Below, one piece after another: positions 44,851-56,961 of a DNA stretch of 64,000 nucleotides (position 1 is its first letter; each line of letters opens with the position of its first letter). Position numbers and translations under genes: made by a program. This stretch comes from Blasia pusilla (taxonomy: Eukaryota > Marchantiophyta > Marchantiopsida > Blasiales). Below the pieces are notes generated by a model, which saw only the letters and a program-made list of their open reading frames with translations, had not been told where the DNA came from and did not search any database. Where the stretch lies: positions 17,050,001-17,114,000 of the forward strand of contig CM114272.1 of the NCBI GenBank assembly GCA_050084515.1. The letters run 5' to 3'.

Positions 44851-45169
44851 CTTTTTAGAGGTCCCACTACATCCAGACATGAAGATCCACCAACTCATAT
44901 GCTACTTTAGAGAAAAATAGAGAAAAAATAGGAGCTTCACTTCTTAAAGCAATGTGATTTTCCCTCTTGCATGCTTAAAAATAACCCCGTGTTAGGTTAA
45001 TAGTGGAGATGTGTATACACCAGTTTTCTGTAAATGCATCCCACATATTTAAAATAATTTTTTTATGGAAATTGAATTCGTGATCGGACAGGCACTTTAC
45101 TGGCTATGGAAATCACCAACAAAGCCGCACGCCCTGGCTAGGAAAATATCCCCTCATTGATTCTGCTCG

Positions 45170-45177
45170 TATATAAA
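45170..45177 (+). promoter_or_regulatory. TATA box of the phytocyanin gene
   Basis: TATATAAA, 256 bases upstream of the first ATG, with no ATG between them. The 44851-45169 stretch upstream holds nothing else I could recognise and is the likely promoter. Confidence 0.65.
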
Positions 45178-45432
45178 GACCGGCGGCGACTCCACGTTTG
45201 TCAGGTTGTTGGTTCCCCACGATCACTCCTCTCTCTAGAGCCCAGCCCTTACTGTGTCCATAGTCGTGACTGAGATATCGAGGACGTTCAGCTTGTGTGC
45301 GGAGACTTAGGACAAGTCGAACGAGGGTTTGCAAGTTGATCCAGGAGTTTTTAGGTGTGTCGAAGTGTGTCAATCTGCGGAAACACTCAAGTCAGGTTTG
45401 CCAGTGGTAGACTAGCTCATTGGGAACAGGTA

Positions 45433-46642
45433 ATGTGGAGAAAAATGGTGTCGTCTTGTCGCTCGATGTTCGCTCTAGTGTTGCTGATAGTTGCGGGTCT
45501 GCTTCAGCTTCCAAGTGCAAATGCGGAAAATATCACTGTTGGAGACGGGACAATAGGCTGGGCTTTCCCTCCAAGTCGGAACTTCACGTACTACACCGAA
45601 TGGGCATCTATGCGAACTTTCAAAGTTGGGGACAACCTTCGTAAGTATATTTTCCTGAGTTGGGCTGTGGGATCCAAGACGTGGTTTGCACCTAGCTCAG
45701 CATCCTGTCAACTGAGAATGAGCTTCAGTTCACATGCAACGTAGGAAAGCATTGAACAGGAATAATCGCGTACATGGGATGTCATGAGACGGTCTAGTTT
45801 TCTAGATAGATCTGGGAAGGTTGGATTTTGTTCATATCTCCGACTGATCTTCTCTCCTTCAAGTGTAGAGTTTGAGATGTGGATACAGAGTAGTCTTAAT
45901 TTAGTAAATCGCTTTTCGAAGAATAACTATCAAAATTAAAAGTCCTTGCAGCAGTTTGAATGTCTACATTACTAGTCCTCCTTTTGAGATACCGGACAGG
46001 AAGTTCTACTGATCTCATTCCAAGGTAACGCATGCATGCCATTACCAAACCATGCTCGTGGACAGTAGTTATTTCCAGTTTCTCCTTGGCAGCGCAAGTA
46101 TAATTCCTTCTTGCATCACATCTCCGACAGGTAGACCCGGGCGTATCCGTCTTATCATGTGAAGGATTATTGTGTCCAGTTTTGTATTTTGGAGATCAAG
46201 ATTGTTCCCAAGTAAGGAGTATGCATTAACGTTAGCTGACCCTAACCAGCTTTTGCGCAACAATGTCCATGCAGAATTCAACTACAATAGCTCGGACCAC
46301 AATGTGTTTGAAGTGAGCGAAGAGAATGCGAAAGCCTGTGTCATCACCCAACCCCTGAAAAAGTACTTGAATTCGAGTGTGCTTGTCCCTCTCACGACCG
46401 CCGGCAATATCAGCTTCGTATGCGGATTTCCCGGCCATTGCATTAATGGGATGGTGATGACTATCAGGGTACAAGCTACTGGCTCTACAGCAACTCCGCC
46501 TCCTGCACTTCCATCACCTTCAACTCCACCCCCACCATCGGCGCCACCTCCACCTCCACCATCAGACGCCTCGGTCCTACAATCTCGAGCAGCACTCGTT
46601 TGCGGAGCAATGCTCTCTGCGTTTGCAGCCGCGTTATTATAG
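45433..46642 (+). CDS. uclacyanin-like phytocyanin (GPI-anchored blue copper protein)
   Basis: Phytocyanins are plant-specific secreted type-1 copper proteins at the cell surface. Two exons: 45433-45640 and 46275-46642, joined in phase across a GT-AG intron of 634 bases, where the family normally has its intron. Protein about 191 residues: signal peptide (MFALVLLIVAGLLQLPSANA), plastocyanin-like domain with IGWAFPP, FTYYTEWASMRTFKVGDNL, FNYNSSDHNVFEVSEENAKA, VCGFPGHCINGMVMTI. Copper ligands are complete: His in SDHNV, then C-x4-H-x4-M; Met as axial ligand points to uclacyanin rather than stellacyanin. The disulfide cysteines (KAC, GHC) are present. A Pro/Ser-rich arabinogalactan-like stretch and a hydrophobic tail fit a GPI anchor. 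The second in-frame ATG at 45445 has a stronger context. The gene looks intact. Confidence 0.93.
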
Positions 46643-46948
46643 ATAAGGTGATGGTCAACTACTTCATGCTTATGAATATCGCTCGGTATTTGTTTTAGAT
46701 TGTTTTCAACTCGAAGTTCATTAGTTTTTCCTTTTCGTGTCCACGCTGCCTCGCGATTGAACTCTCGTGGACGCATGCACGCCTCGGGTGTTGAGAACGT
46801 GCACGTCCACCACTCCACAGGAAGGATGCCATCGATGGACAGTTTTTGAAGATGTGGCCTGGAATTTTTAAGTCAGTTCAAGTCGAATTTATCCTTAGCG
46901 TTGTCCATCTGACGTATCAGTGTCATTGTTGTATTGTTATTATCACCA

Positions 46949-46954
46949 ATAAAG
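46949..46954 (+). terminator. poly(A) signal of the phytocyanin gene
   Basis: AATAAA about 305 bases after the stop codon, in a T-rich context. Plant signals are loose, so the true cleavage site may differ. Confidence 0.5.
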
Positions 46955-48838
46955 AAGAGTTTCCTGGAACGAGACCTGCATCTACTCTAAGGATAGGGCT
47001 TGAAATGTCTGATTGCAGAACGATGGATACGGGAGCCATGGGAACACATTTGTTGACTCGGCTCGCCGTGTACCCACGTAGCACATGTTTAAAAGAAAAT
47101 GTCAATTGCCTGTTGTCCGATATCCAATTTGGTTTCTACTATCTTCCAGTGGTTCTGATGGCAAGGCCGACTTGATTTTCCCTTGATCCTAGTCATTGTC
47201 CGCACGGGGGACTCGCACGGTACCGACCAATCTGACGCTCCATATCAAGCATTAAGTTGGAGATTTGTTCGGGTTTGATATTCTAATCCTTAGGAACCAC
47301 TGCAGTTGCACACATGTCGATCATGCACACTTTAGACTTATTTATCTAACTTTAGCTTCCTCCATCATATGAAATCCAATACTGCTAATTCTCATGTGCA
47401 CATTATCGGATCGAATGCACCTACCCAAGATTTTCCGAGATTTAGTTTTCCTCACATGTAGATTATATCGAGTTTTCCCGGGGGTACCGGGTAATTCGAA
47501 TTTCCCGCTTTTACTTTAAGTGACCAGTAGTCATGCAGCGTCGCATGAATTCATTGGCTGGAAATTTTCGAGAGCTGCAGTAAAAATTGTTCCACACCAA
47601 CTAGCGACCATCAATTTTTCAAAGAAAACTACGACCTTTGTATGGGTATTCAACCGGGAAGAGAACAGTGTCCAGGAAGGCATGGTCTTTAAGCGTAGTT
47701 GTGCGTGCACACACGCACGTTTTGAGTCTCACGGTTATGTACACTGGTAAGAAGTTACTAAGAACCCGTAAGGGACCTTGCACGGTTTCCAGGTCTAAAT
47801 GTTCCGATGTTTCTATGCGACCCTAATTAGCGTGACCAATAGTATTTAGTAGTTAACGTGACCAAAACTATTTTATGGATTAGTGACACGTACGTTTCAA
47901 ACAGGGTAGCACTGTAGCAGCATCCTCCCATTAGTATGTGGGCTCGAAGGCCATAGATTGCCGCGGTATCACATTTAATGCGAGACCGGGCAGCTTAGGC
48001 GCGGGCAGGCAAGTGAGGGGAGAGTACCAAAAGTTGGAAGAGGATTCGAACCCGGTTCTGTGCACCCGCATTTGATGACTCCGACTGCTGTTCTACCTGC
48101 AATTCACGCTGCACTGCAGGCGGCTTTGTTATTTACTTGCAAAATTAGTTTTTTACTACCTGCCCGAGGCCCCTGCCCGCTGATTGTACCGGGTCTCGAA
48201 ATCAATGCAAAACCGCGGCAGTTTATGGCTTACCTCCGCGCTACATAGGAAAACGAAGATGAAGTGCGGTTCGTGGCAAATGAACGGGTGACATTGGATA
48301 TGAGTAAGTTCTAGATTCTTTCCTACCCAGAAAACTCACCACCCACGCGGGCCCTGCCACCTAAACTCCCAAATACTCTTGTCAGTCCGCAGTCGGAATA
48401 TGGGTGTATCGTATCAGTTTTCCTTAACTAAGTGTATTTCGCATGGCATTCCATGACGCTATGTCGAAAGCCATAGGTCTTGTCAGCTGGATTGGTGCGA
48501 TGTCCGATATTCTTTTACCAATTTTTTGACTTCATATAAAACTAGTGTCACCCCAAAGTCCCAAGAAGAAGACCTGAGGGTGTAGATAGGATCTACAAAT
48601 ACATTTGGGGCTCATAACTGGGGGTAATAAATGTTCGAGGAAGGCTCACGAGGACTTAAGCACGCGATACCCGTTGTCTTCCTAGTCTCGTGATTAATTT
48701 GATATTGGACACCGAGAGTGTTCTCTTTTAATCCTCTATCATTCTTCACCTCGCTCCCGGATCCCCACTAACCTGTGTTCATTAAACTTCTTTTAGAATC
48801 TTAGATCGTCCCTCACTAATTAGGTTACTAACTTACTG
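46955..48838. other. intergenic DNA, no feature recognised
   Basis: Mixed-composition DNA with scattered short frames and no supported gene, RNA or repeat. A tRNA-like T-loop word near 48045 was examined and rejected. Confidence 0.4.
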
Positions 48839-48885
48839 AGCGGGAAAATTGAATCCCGCTTAATCCATTCTATAGAATGGATTAA
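48839..48885. repeat. two adjacent perfect inverted repeats
   Basis: First, AGCGGGA and TCCCGCT form 7-base arms around an 8-base spacer. Immediately after lies a perfect 26-base palindrome (48860-48885, core ATTCTATAGAAT). No gene context explains them. Confidence 0.7.
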
Positions 48886-49089
48886 ATTCAACCGGTTCCC
48901 CAATCTCCTTCCCATCAAATCTCGGAAGCTTCTGCTACCAAAGTCGTAGGGAGCATCGTGCGAGCTTAGGAGTCAGGACAGGTGAGTGTGAGGTGACTGT
49001 TTAGCTATTTCGCTCAACTATCACAAGATGTTCGGAGTCATCTTCCCAAGCACGTGTCTCGACTCTCGAGTTCTACACTATTGACAATT

Positions 49090-49131
49090 GGGAGGGATTT
49101 CAACTCCACTTATGGTGTTGAAATCCCTCCC
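49090..49131. repeat. 42-base near-perfect hairpin
   Basis: Arms GGGAGGGATTTCAACTCCA and TGGTGTTGAAATCCCTCCC pair over 19 bases with one mismatch and a 4-base loop (CTTA). Either strand transcribed would fold. No terminator-like U-run follows. Confidence 0.8.
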
Positions 49132-49964
49132 AGATTCCATCCAACCCACCATGGATCCACGAAGATATGGTTGGTTGTCTAACTTTCGAAGTAACTACCG
49201 TTCACTCCTGCTTAAGGGGGGAGAGGAGACTACTCCAAGTACTCCACCACCAGCCCCGTTCCAAACTAGATCTCAACCAGGCCCCTTCACTTTCTAATTA
49301 GTTGGCCGCCCTACTTGTGATACAATCACCTTGCCTCCTAAGTTCCTAAGCGAAGCACGCCTCAAGAATGCACCTTTGAGGTTCACATAAACTAGCATGA
49401 CATACTCACCCGTCCTAGGATTCCCCTACCCTTACATTGTAATTTAAGGGGCCAAGAGGAAAGAAAGGTTGCATAAAAGGATGATGGGGAATCCATTGGA
49501 AGTACACAAAAAGTGGGACTCAAGGAGTCCATAACACCACGACCAATCAATCTAAGTGAGTGTAGTGTTCATTGTTGTGAGCGAGGCGAATTGTAGTACA
49601 TGTATGAGTGAGAAATAGTGTATCATTTTACGATTTAAGTTGTGGTTTATGTTAGGGTACTTGAGAGGTTTAGGGTGCTTAACAGTGCTTGGCCCATACT
49701 CCAATGCTCAAATTTTCTGAAATTTTCTGCAAATTCAATTTCCAAAATTTGGATTATTTTTCTCGGCCAAGCACTGGCGAGGGCACCCGGTGAGTAGCAG
49801 AGGTTGCCAACGCCACTAAGGTTAAGGGCAAGGGTGTCATGGTAGATGAAGCGTAGGGTGAGATAGTATTGAGACCTTAGAGGGGTCTTGTACTTCCCTA
49901 TTTTCAGAGGTCATATGTGACCTGCTCTTAGCAGGTGACCTACGAGTGTAGGTCACTGTTTCCT
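49132..49964. other. no gene recognised
   Basis: A Pro/Thr-rich frame at 49088-49297 is open but has no recognisable similarity. The rest, up to the truncated end of the gypsy element, holds nothing I can support. Confidence 0.4.
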
Positions 49965-50580
49965 TTATGAGGAGTGGCAGTATATGACTCCTGCCTCAAG
50001 GTGTTGGTCAGTTTCTTCCCTGACCAACAATGAGGATTTTGGATTTTTCCCATACTGTAGCATTCTCAAAGGGACAATATCATGCTTCAAATCAATTGTA
50101 TGTTCTTTGTACTTAGCAAGTATCCCTCTCATTTCATCCATAGTGTAGGTGTAGATATCCGAGTACTCTAGAAGAAGGTCTTTATAAGCTTTATATTTGG
50201 TGGGAGACAAATCATCTGAAAGGCATAGGGTTTTCTTGCTTGAAATTAATACTTCATGATAGTCCTTTTCTTGAATCATGCCCTCCATAAACTCATAGGT
50301 GCTAACTCCTAATCCTTCTTCGACTATCGGGGGGCTACTCTGCTGCAAAGACTCTTTGTCTTTTTCGATCTCATACCTACTCATCAGAATAAGATTCGAT
50401 GCCTTCTCGTGTGTCTTGGTTTGAGGTGTACCCCTCATTTGAGGGCGGCATTTCTCCTTGGGAAGGTCGCAACTTCCATGATAACTTGACAAATTTCTTG
50501 GGTGACTAGTCGGGAGCCAAGGTAAAACTTCTTCGCTTCCAGTTTGTATTGACTTTAGCTCCATAAAACCATGGCCGACC
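49965..50580 (-). pseudogene. gypsy-3 protease-RT linker and start of RT
   Basis: Open frame of 205 codons. Its end reads LLEYSDIYTYTMDEMRGI, KYKEHTIDLKHDIVPLRMLQ, YGKNPKSSLLVREETDQHLE and AGVIYCHSS, the usual N-terminal part of gypsy RT (Dxxxxxxxx-MPGI-type, H-x-I/L-x-L, P.R, E.....L..G.I). It stops before the catalytic blocks, so the element is truncated here. Confidence 0.8.
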
Positions 50581-50739
50581 AATCAGAAATAGGAAGCCAG
50601 TATGTAGTGGTTAGAGATTGTAACACCAAATAATCGAGAAGAAAAAGAACTCCCCCAATCAGAGTTAGAATTCGAGTGAGCTGGCCGAGGGGACGTTTCT
50701 ATGATTGATCAGCGAAACGTAGATATACTTATCAGTGAC

Positions 50740-51149
50740 CTCAAACTTTGTGTATGCTCATTGGGCTCTCTCCTTGATCATTATATTAATGCTACTCCCA
50801 GAATCTATCGGGACTTTCTTGATGGTTTGCCCATCAATTCCCACATCTACTTTTGGGGCTCCTAAGTCTTCAACTTCAAGAACAAGTCCACCACAAGCAA
50901 GCTTTTACCTGCCTTCTTTGCACGCTTCTTGCCCATTTTCCACTATTGTAAGATCTTACCGTAAACGGGGTTCTCCATGAGGAGTTGCAACAAGGAGATT
51001 TTTGTTGGGATCACAACCAGGTCCTTTAGTAAGTCATAAGAGTCCAAGATGAGAGGCAAAGTTATTGTCAATGTTAACTGTGGTTCTTCGAGACTCTTGC
51101 CCTTTGCCGAGGACCTTTTGGTATGGTTTCTTTGCACCTCCTCCTCCAC
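50740..51149 (-). pseudogene. gypsy-3 aspartic protease
   Basis: The active-site segment reads KKVPIDSGSSINIM at about 50820-50785, with the catalytic Asp-Ser-Gly intact, followed by IYVSLINHRNVPSASSLEF. Flanking frames shift several times. The peptidase would process the Gag-Pol precursor. Confidence 0.7.
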
Positions 51150-51562
51150 GTCCTGGTGGATGTACTTTGGATAGCTCCGATCAAAGGCTAGGTCAACATC
51201 TCCTTTAAGGATCTCCTTCCCTACACAAAACGGTTACGCTTTTCATTTGGTAGACTCTTGTTCTTTAGGAGACAAGGCACTGCTCTTAGTCTTCATGGTC
51301 TTTTGGCCCTTCTTCATTTTGGAGCATGTGTCAACTGCGAGGACCACTTCCAAGAAAGTAGTTGGCCACTCCGAAGACTCTTTTGTAGAAGTCCAAAGAG
51401 GCTCTCCCTCTTGAATTTTCACAATCTTCTTGGCTCGAGGTGATACCACCTTGTCCACTCTCACCAGCTGGACATTGACTTTGTTTTTAACCTGGGGTTG
51501 AAGCATTGGCGTAGACACATACTTTACTAACAAAAAAGGAACTTAAGGCTCTCGACACTTGA

Positions 51563-52310
51563 CTATAGTGCTTTTTTATAATTACTACACATAGGGTTTA
51601 ATCCCACCGGCCTTTTAGGATTGGCACAATTGTTGGCCCAATGATCTGGTGCTCTGTAGTTATAATAGCTATTCCTTTTGATGGATGGTGTGAATTTGGG
51701 GAGCAAAGACCTTTGCGTCATATGATGGGCCCATGAGCTAACGTAAAGGCCTTTTCTCCCCAAATTCAAGAGGCTCATATCACAGGATCCAATTTCGGGA
51801 AGTATTGGAAATAGGGACTCCCATGATTGCATAACAACCTTCCCACGACTTAGCTTCAAGCCATCCTTTTTTGTTGGTTGGGTCCTCCTCAACCCAATGA
51901 AGATCTCTGTTAAGGCTCCACTCTTGTGTTGTTTGCCCTTGATTTCCCCACGAACGACAGGAGTTGTTCGGCCGCATTAGCTTAGACCTTCTTTGTGGAA
52001 CCCTCTGACCAGCTAGATGTACCTTAAGCTCGGCCATTTTTTTGGACAGATCTTCGATCATGGACTTCCCCACATCTCGCTTTGGTCTTCGTGATGGGCT
52101 CATAGATTTTTGTACCAAGTCAATGGTAGAGTTCGATGTGTCCCTTCTTTGGGTCAATAAACATGTTTTTTCTGGATCTGTACTTCTTCTTTCTCTTGGC
52201 CTTTTGGTCCTCCGACAAATCAGTGTCCTCGCTAGAGGTGTCTGACGAAGACCCAGTTGAACTTGAAGACAAAGAGCTAGATTGCAGAGACTTCTTCCTT
52301 TGGTGACATC
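51563..52310 (-). pseudogene. gypsy-3 gag, C-terminal half with altered zinc knuckle
   Basis: VGKSMIEDLSKKMAELKVHL lies near 52060-52000. The knuckle segment near 51650 reads YYNYRAPDHWANNC, where the family pattern is C-x2-C-x4-H-x4-C; both first cysteines are tyrosine, the G-to-A change of TGC or TGT to TAC or TAT. It continues as CANPKRPVGLNPMCSNYKK. Confidence 0.65.
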
Positions 52311-53572
52311 TGTAATGTACAACTCAAGGAAAAAGATACTCTTTCTATCGCAAAGTACTAAGTTCGTTCCCAAGAGACAAATGTTTCCTAAGTAAAGAAA
52401 GGTTTTATAAAGAATATCTAGAATGAACTCCTTCTTCACTAAAATGCTTCACTAACTACAATGACATTGTGTTACAATTACAAAAGAATAAAAGGCTTTT
52501 CTTTCCTCTTGGAAAAGACTCTTCTAAAGTGCATACGAAGACTCTTGCAAATCTGCAGTAACAAAGCTCCACGAAGACCTCAAAGAGACCTCAAGAATGG
52601 TGGCTCTCCCTACTTTAAGAACTAAATCTGTCATGGCAGGTTACTCAATGTCTAACAGCTTTCCTACCCTTCTTCTTGATTATCTTCTAGAATTCTGAAA
52701 CTACAAGACTCAAGTCTCATCTCTACTGCAACCCAATAAGATCCACATTCAATTCCGCACCTCAGAAAGCATGAGAGAATACTCTTCTTCTGCATCAAAG
52801 AGTGGAAAGAACTAGAAAGTATTACAAGCTTCAGAAAATAAAAGACTCTTCAGCTTTGATCATCCCTCAACAAAACTTCTTACACACTCACCAAGACTGC
52901 TGAGAAAACTCAAGATACACTGAAAAATATTAGGGAATTCAAGACATGGGAATGGTCCCTTCTTCTTCTTATTTACTCTTTAAATAGCCTTTTACAATCC
53001 TTGATTGATCTTCTTATTCTAATCTAGATTTCTAATTGCTACTCTTAATCTCCTCGCTTCAAATTCTCCAACCCTCCACCTTCCTAAGTCGGTTGGTTGC
53101 CTTGACGATTTATTTCATCTCCCTCTTAACCATTGCGCCCCTCCATTTCCAACTTCCAAAACCGCCGCGACGGTTCAGTCTTCACGCTCTTTGGAGTCTT
53201 TGTAGTCTTTGCAGTCCTATCTTTGTGAAGACTCTTTGATCTTCGTTCTTTGTTCACAGTCTTTGCTCTTTGGTATTCGTTTACACTCTTCGCACAAAGA
53301 TTCCTTTGGAACTTTGGCTGCAAAGAAGTTCTTTACAGGTCTTCCTTGGCAATCTTTACAGTCTTTTTCACTCCTCCAAGACACTTCCCTTCTCAATGGA
53401 GTTTCACTAACTAGCCTTATTAAGTACTCTTCCAACTATTTCTCTTCCTCTATTCATATTTACAATCTTCTACAAAATCTTCAATCTTTAGTCTTCCTTT
53501 CTAAAGACTTTTACCTATTTCTGTACAAAAAACATCCAAAATACAAAATTCTCACAAGAGTGGGTTATTACA
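52311..53572 (-). repeat. gypsy-3 solo LTR inserted in gag
   Basis: In element orientation it starts TGTAATAACCCACTCTTG and ends GTACATTACA, so the ends are mirror images. It aligns by eye with the 5' LTR at 54657-56534 in several blocks (for example CTTCTCAATGGAG, AAGTACTCTT, CAAGAGTGGG). The gag frame is recognisable on both sides. The flanking pentamers ACATC and ATGTC differ by two transitions and could be an aged target duplication. Confidence 0.75.
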
Positions 53573-53589
53573 ATGTCTTCATCTAGTCT

Positions 53590-54070
53590 TCCATGACTTT
53601 TTTGAAGCCTTGTAGGCTTTGGCTGACGCGATTAACTCCTTCCCAAGAATCCCATTGCCCTCTTCGGCAATACTGATCCATCCCCTTTAATTGGCCTGAA
53701 ATAAACCAATCTACTAGTTGTGAGACAATGGTGTGCTCTATTTTGTTGACCAAATTGCGGAACCTAAGCGTGTATTCCCTTAGAGTTTCTTGCTTCTTCC
53801 TCTTTAGGTCCCAAAACTTTGTTAAGAGGTGATCTCTGAACTCTAGATTTCAGAATTCGTGCAATAATGCCTCCAAAAAAGTAGCCTTGGTTTCCTTGGT
53901 ACTTGAGGTTAGTCCACCACTAGTTGGCCCTCTTCTTGAGGAGTCTAGGAAACACCCAAAGCAACTCTTCTTCAATTCCCTCCCCATTTTCCTTCGCGAC
54001 ATGGATGAATTCCAATACAAAATTATCCGCCTCGTCTTGTCTACTTCCAACAAAGGTAGAATATCTAAAC
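53590..54070 (-). pseudogene. gypsy-3 gag, capsid part
   Basis: Reads FWDLKRKKQETLREYTLRF, RNLVNKIEHTIVSQLVDWF, the retrotransposon gag core (xExhxxYxxRFxxL). LEALLHEF, stop, NLEFRDHLLTKFWDL precedes it. It is disrupted by stops and by the solo LTR that follows. Confidence 0.7.
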
Positions 54071-54629
54071 AACGTCTTCCTTGAGTTAGCCATGGTTGAA
54101 CACTCTTCTTTGTTGGGAACTAGACTAAATCTTCAAGAGGTAAAAGCTCTCGATTGGAAAGTTTTGGCGGCTCTTCATCTTCGGATCCACCGAAAGGATT
54201 CCAAGTTGTTTCCTCTTCTGGCCGTTGAGGTGCCTTACTTTTGTCTCTTCTTCCTTCCTTTGATCTTGATCACGGCCGAAGACTTGGTGCTAATCCTAGA
54301 GGTCTCTAGGACGGGTCCGCCTCTTATTGTTTTCTATATCATTCGTCTCGCTAGTGTCGAGTCTTAGAGGAAGCAGGACAATCCGGTTTCATGGATGTTC
54401 ACTGCAGCACTCTCCCTCGACCAGCACCCTTCCAAGACACATCGTGAGAAGAGATTGAAATTGGATTCGAAAATCCTTTACCTAACCAAGACTACTAAAG
54501 ATAGTAAGTACTCCTCGGTCAACACCAAGTGAAACAATATGGATTGGGCTACATTCTCTTTTTGACTTTCATCAGTCATATCCTTCTATCACTACCACTC
54601 CCTCCTTGAGATAAGCGTGTAGTCCCCTC

Positions 54630-54656
54630 CAATGACCCCAAAATTTCTTATCTTTT
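54630..54656 (-). promoter_or_regulatory. gypsy-3 primer-binding-site region
   Basis: Just inside the 5' LTR the minus strand reads AAATTTTGGGGTCATTGGAG. A G-rich stretch a few bases from the LTR is where the tRNA primer site is expected. I could not match it to a specific tRNA. Confidence 0.4.
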
Positions 54657-54690
54657 GTGTGATATCACAGACTTACTACAATTGTAATCT

Positions 54691-54995
54691 TTGTAGAAAA
54701 CTATTAAAGAAGCATAATTGGAGGGAAACGGCTCACACTCACACACCGCCATGGAGAATGAAATTTTGCAATGAGTGGAAGTTGATCTCCTTCTCAATTA
54801 TATAGGGTATGTACAAGCAATCCTAACTCTAATCTAAACCATAGTCTTGAGTTAGACTAACTATGATTAACTAACCCTAGTTAAGATAATCACGCTTAAT
54901 AGACTAACTAAGATTAAGCTTCCCTACTTCATGTGAGTACCAAATGTAGCAGTTCAGATGTCTGATGAGCTTGATTGTAACTTAGTCTTTCAATA
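54691..54995 (-). repeat. copia solo LTR nested in the gypsy-3 LTR
   Basis: Aligns over its whole length with the two LTRs of copia 1, including the AACCCTAGTTAAGATAATC block and the TGTAG...CAATA ends in plus-strand orientation. The flanking pentamers ATCTT (54686-54690) and ATATT (54996-55000) match at four of five bases. No internal element remains, so the rest was lost by LTR-LTR recombination. Confidence 0.88.
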
Positions 54996-55940
54996 ATATT
55001 TTCATCGAATAGTACTTAATTCGCCCCCCAAGAAGAGTAAAGTTATCTCAAAAGAAAGATAATCTCCACAAGAAATGAAGAATTAAATATTATTGATACC
55101 AAATTACTCTTGCGCCCAAAGCATTTCCTTCTAGTATCGAAATGTATTTCCCTCTACATATCTTCTCAAGTGGACTAATCACATGAACTCTAGTGATTTG
55201 AATCTTGAGTCAAGAAGAAAGAACCTCGATGAGATCATAGTAAGGAGATGACTCTCCTTACTATAAGAAATTAATCCGTCCTTGCAAGTTACTCTCTGTC
55301 TAACGGATTTCATACAACTTGCTCATTGTTTATTCTTTCTCACTCAGTTCAAAGTCAACATATTCTTCATTCTATGGTCCCAATCAGATTACTCACACAC
55401 CTCCGCACATAGCAATGAAAAAAGTGAGCACAATGTTATCCATCAAAGATACAAGGGCATTCACTGTACATACAAGCTCGAGAGGATACTCTCTTAAGCT
55501 CAGATCATTCCTACAACATGACTTCCAACTCTCAAGAATGATGCACTTAGCTACTCTATAAGTCTTTAAATACTAGTTCTGTCTCAAGGGATTCTTGAGA
55601 TACAAAGCGTTTCTTTCTTTCTGAAGATCTGTTCAGATCTTCGTAACTACCTAATCTATCCTTTATTTTGCTTTTCCTATTATCCCAAGGAATCGGCTGA
55701 AATTAACCATCGTACCCTTCCAAGTTTTCCTAAAATGGTACATCTTTTTCCATCCTAACTACTCTACCTACCGATGTGTCCCTAGGAACCGCTAACATGC
55801 TTCTCTTCTTCAAGAAGATGTTCAATCTTTGCTAATACTGCATCTCTTCCTTTTTGTAACAGATCTTCTTCTTCTTCTTCTACCAAATGTCTTCGCTGAT
55901 AGGTTTTTGTTACGAAGACAAACTATCTTCTTCTTTCCGT

Positions 55941-56142
<202 letters not shown>

Positions 56143-56699
56143 CTTCTTCTTGAAGCTTGAAGTTTTCCTTAAGTCTTTGTGATTGCTCTTGATCTATCTT
56201 CACTACTTCTTCTTGCTAGTTCTTTCTTGATTCCATCATTCACACCTCAAAATTTTCCACTCATCCGAGATAATTCCCTAATCTTCCTATCTACTTGTCT
56301 TCTCAATGGAGCTTCACTTACTACAATAAAAAAAAGTACTCTTTCAAAGTCTTTGCCCCTTGGAATTTGCATAGTCCTCACGAAGTAATTTTTTCAAAAG
56401 AGTCGTCCTCTTTTACTTATATTTACATTCTTCAAAAATCCTCAGTTTTGGGTCTTTATTCACAAAGATTTCAGTTGAACTCTGTACAAAAAAAATCACA
56501 AAACTACAAAATTTTCAAAAGAGTGGGCATCACAATTCCTTATAGTGGGTCGAGAGCCAAGGATGCAACGTGCAAGCATAGGTTACCATGGAGAGAGTTT
56601 GGGAGAGGGAAGGGGGTATATCCAAAGAGTAGGAGTATATCCAATAGTTCTCTTTGTTGAACCTCTTGGCATAAGATAGCAGAGCTCAAGGTTATACAC

Positions 56700-56834
56700 G
56701 AAAAAAATACATGCCCATGAATATGTCCATCTCTACGAACTTATGTCCGCCCCTAAGACTGACATGTCCTTGCGGGCCCAGGTTCTTGTGTCCCACACTA
56801 GAGCTCGCCCCGCCCGCAATGTAGAACTTTTCGT
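56700..56834. repeat. GC-rich dispersed repeat, small copy
   Basis: Holds ATGTCC and GACATGTCC words (56720-56770) followed by CGCCCCGCCCGC, the same two modules as the copies at 16-18, 33, 38 and 44 kb. It abuts the truncated LTR copy at 56835. Confidence 0.5.
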
Positions 56835-56961
56835 GCGCATACATATCGCTACATAACATACATCACTGTCACATCTACACCACACAACACCAATCTTCCC
56901 CACACACGGGTCGATCCACACATGTACAAAAATCAACTCATACATATACATGGAGATCACA
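56835..56961 (-). repeat. partial second LTR copy
   Basis: Repeats the first about 125 bases of the LTR at 56962-57570 (ATGTATATGTATGAGTTGAT, CCCCACACACGGGTCGATCC on the other strand), directly adjoining its end. It is cut off at 56835 by the GC-rich repeat. Confidence 0.75.

Noticed and set aside
48000-48100. tRNA-like T-loop word (GGTTCGAATCC on the minus strand)
   Set aside because: No 5-bp T-stem, anticodon arm or acceptor stem can be built around it; such words are common in plant repeats.
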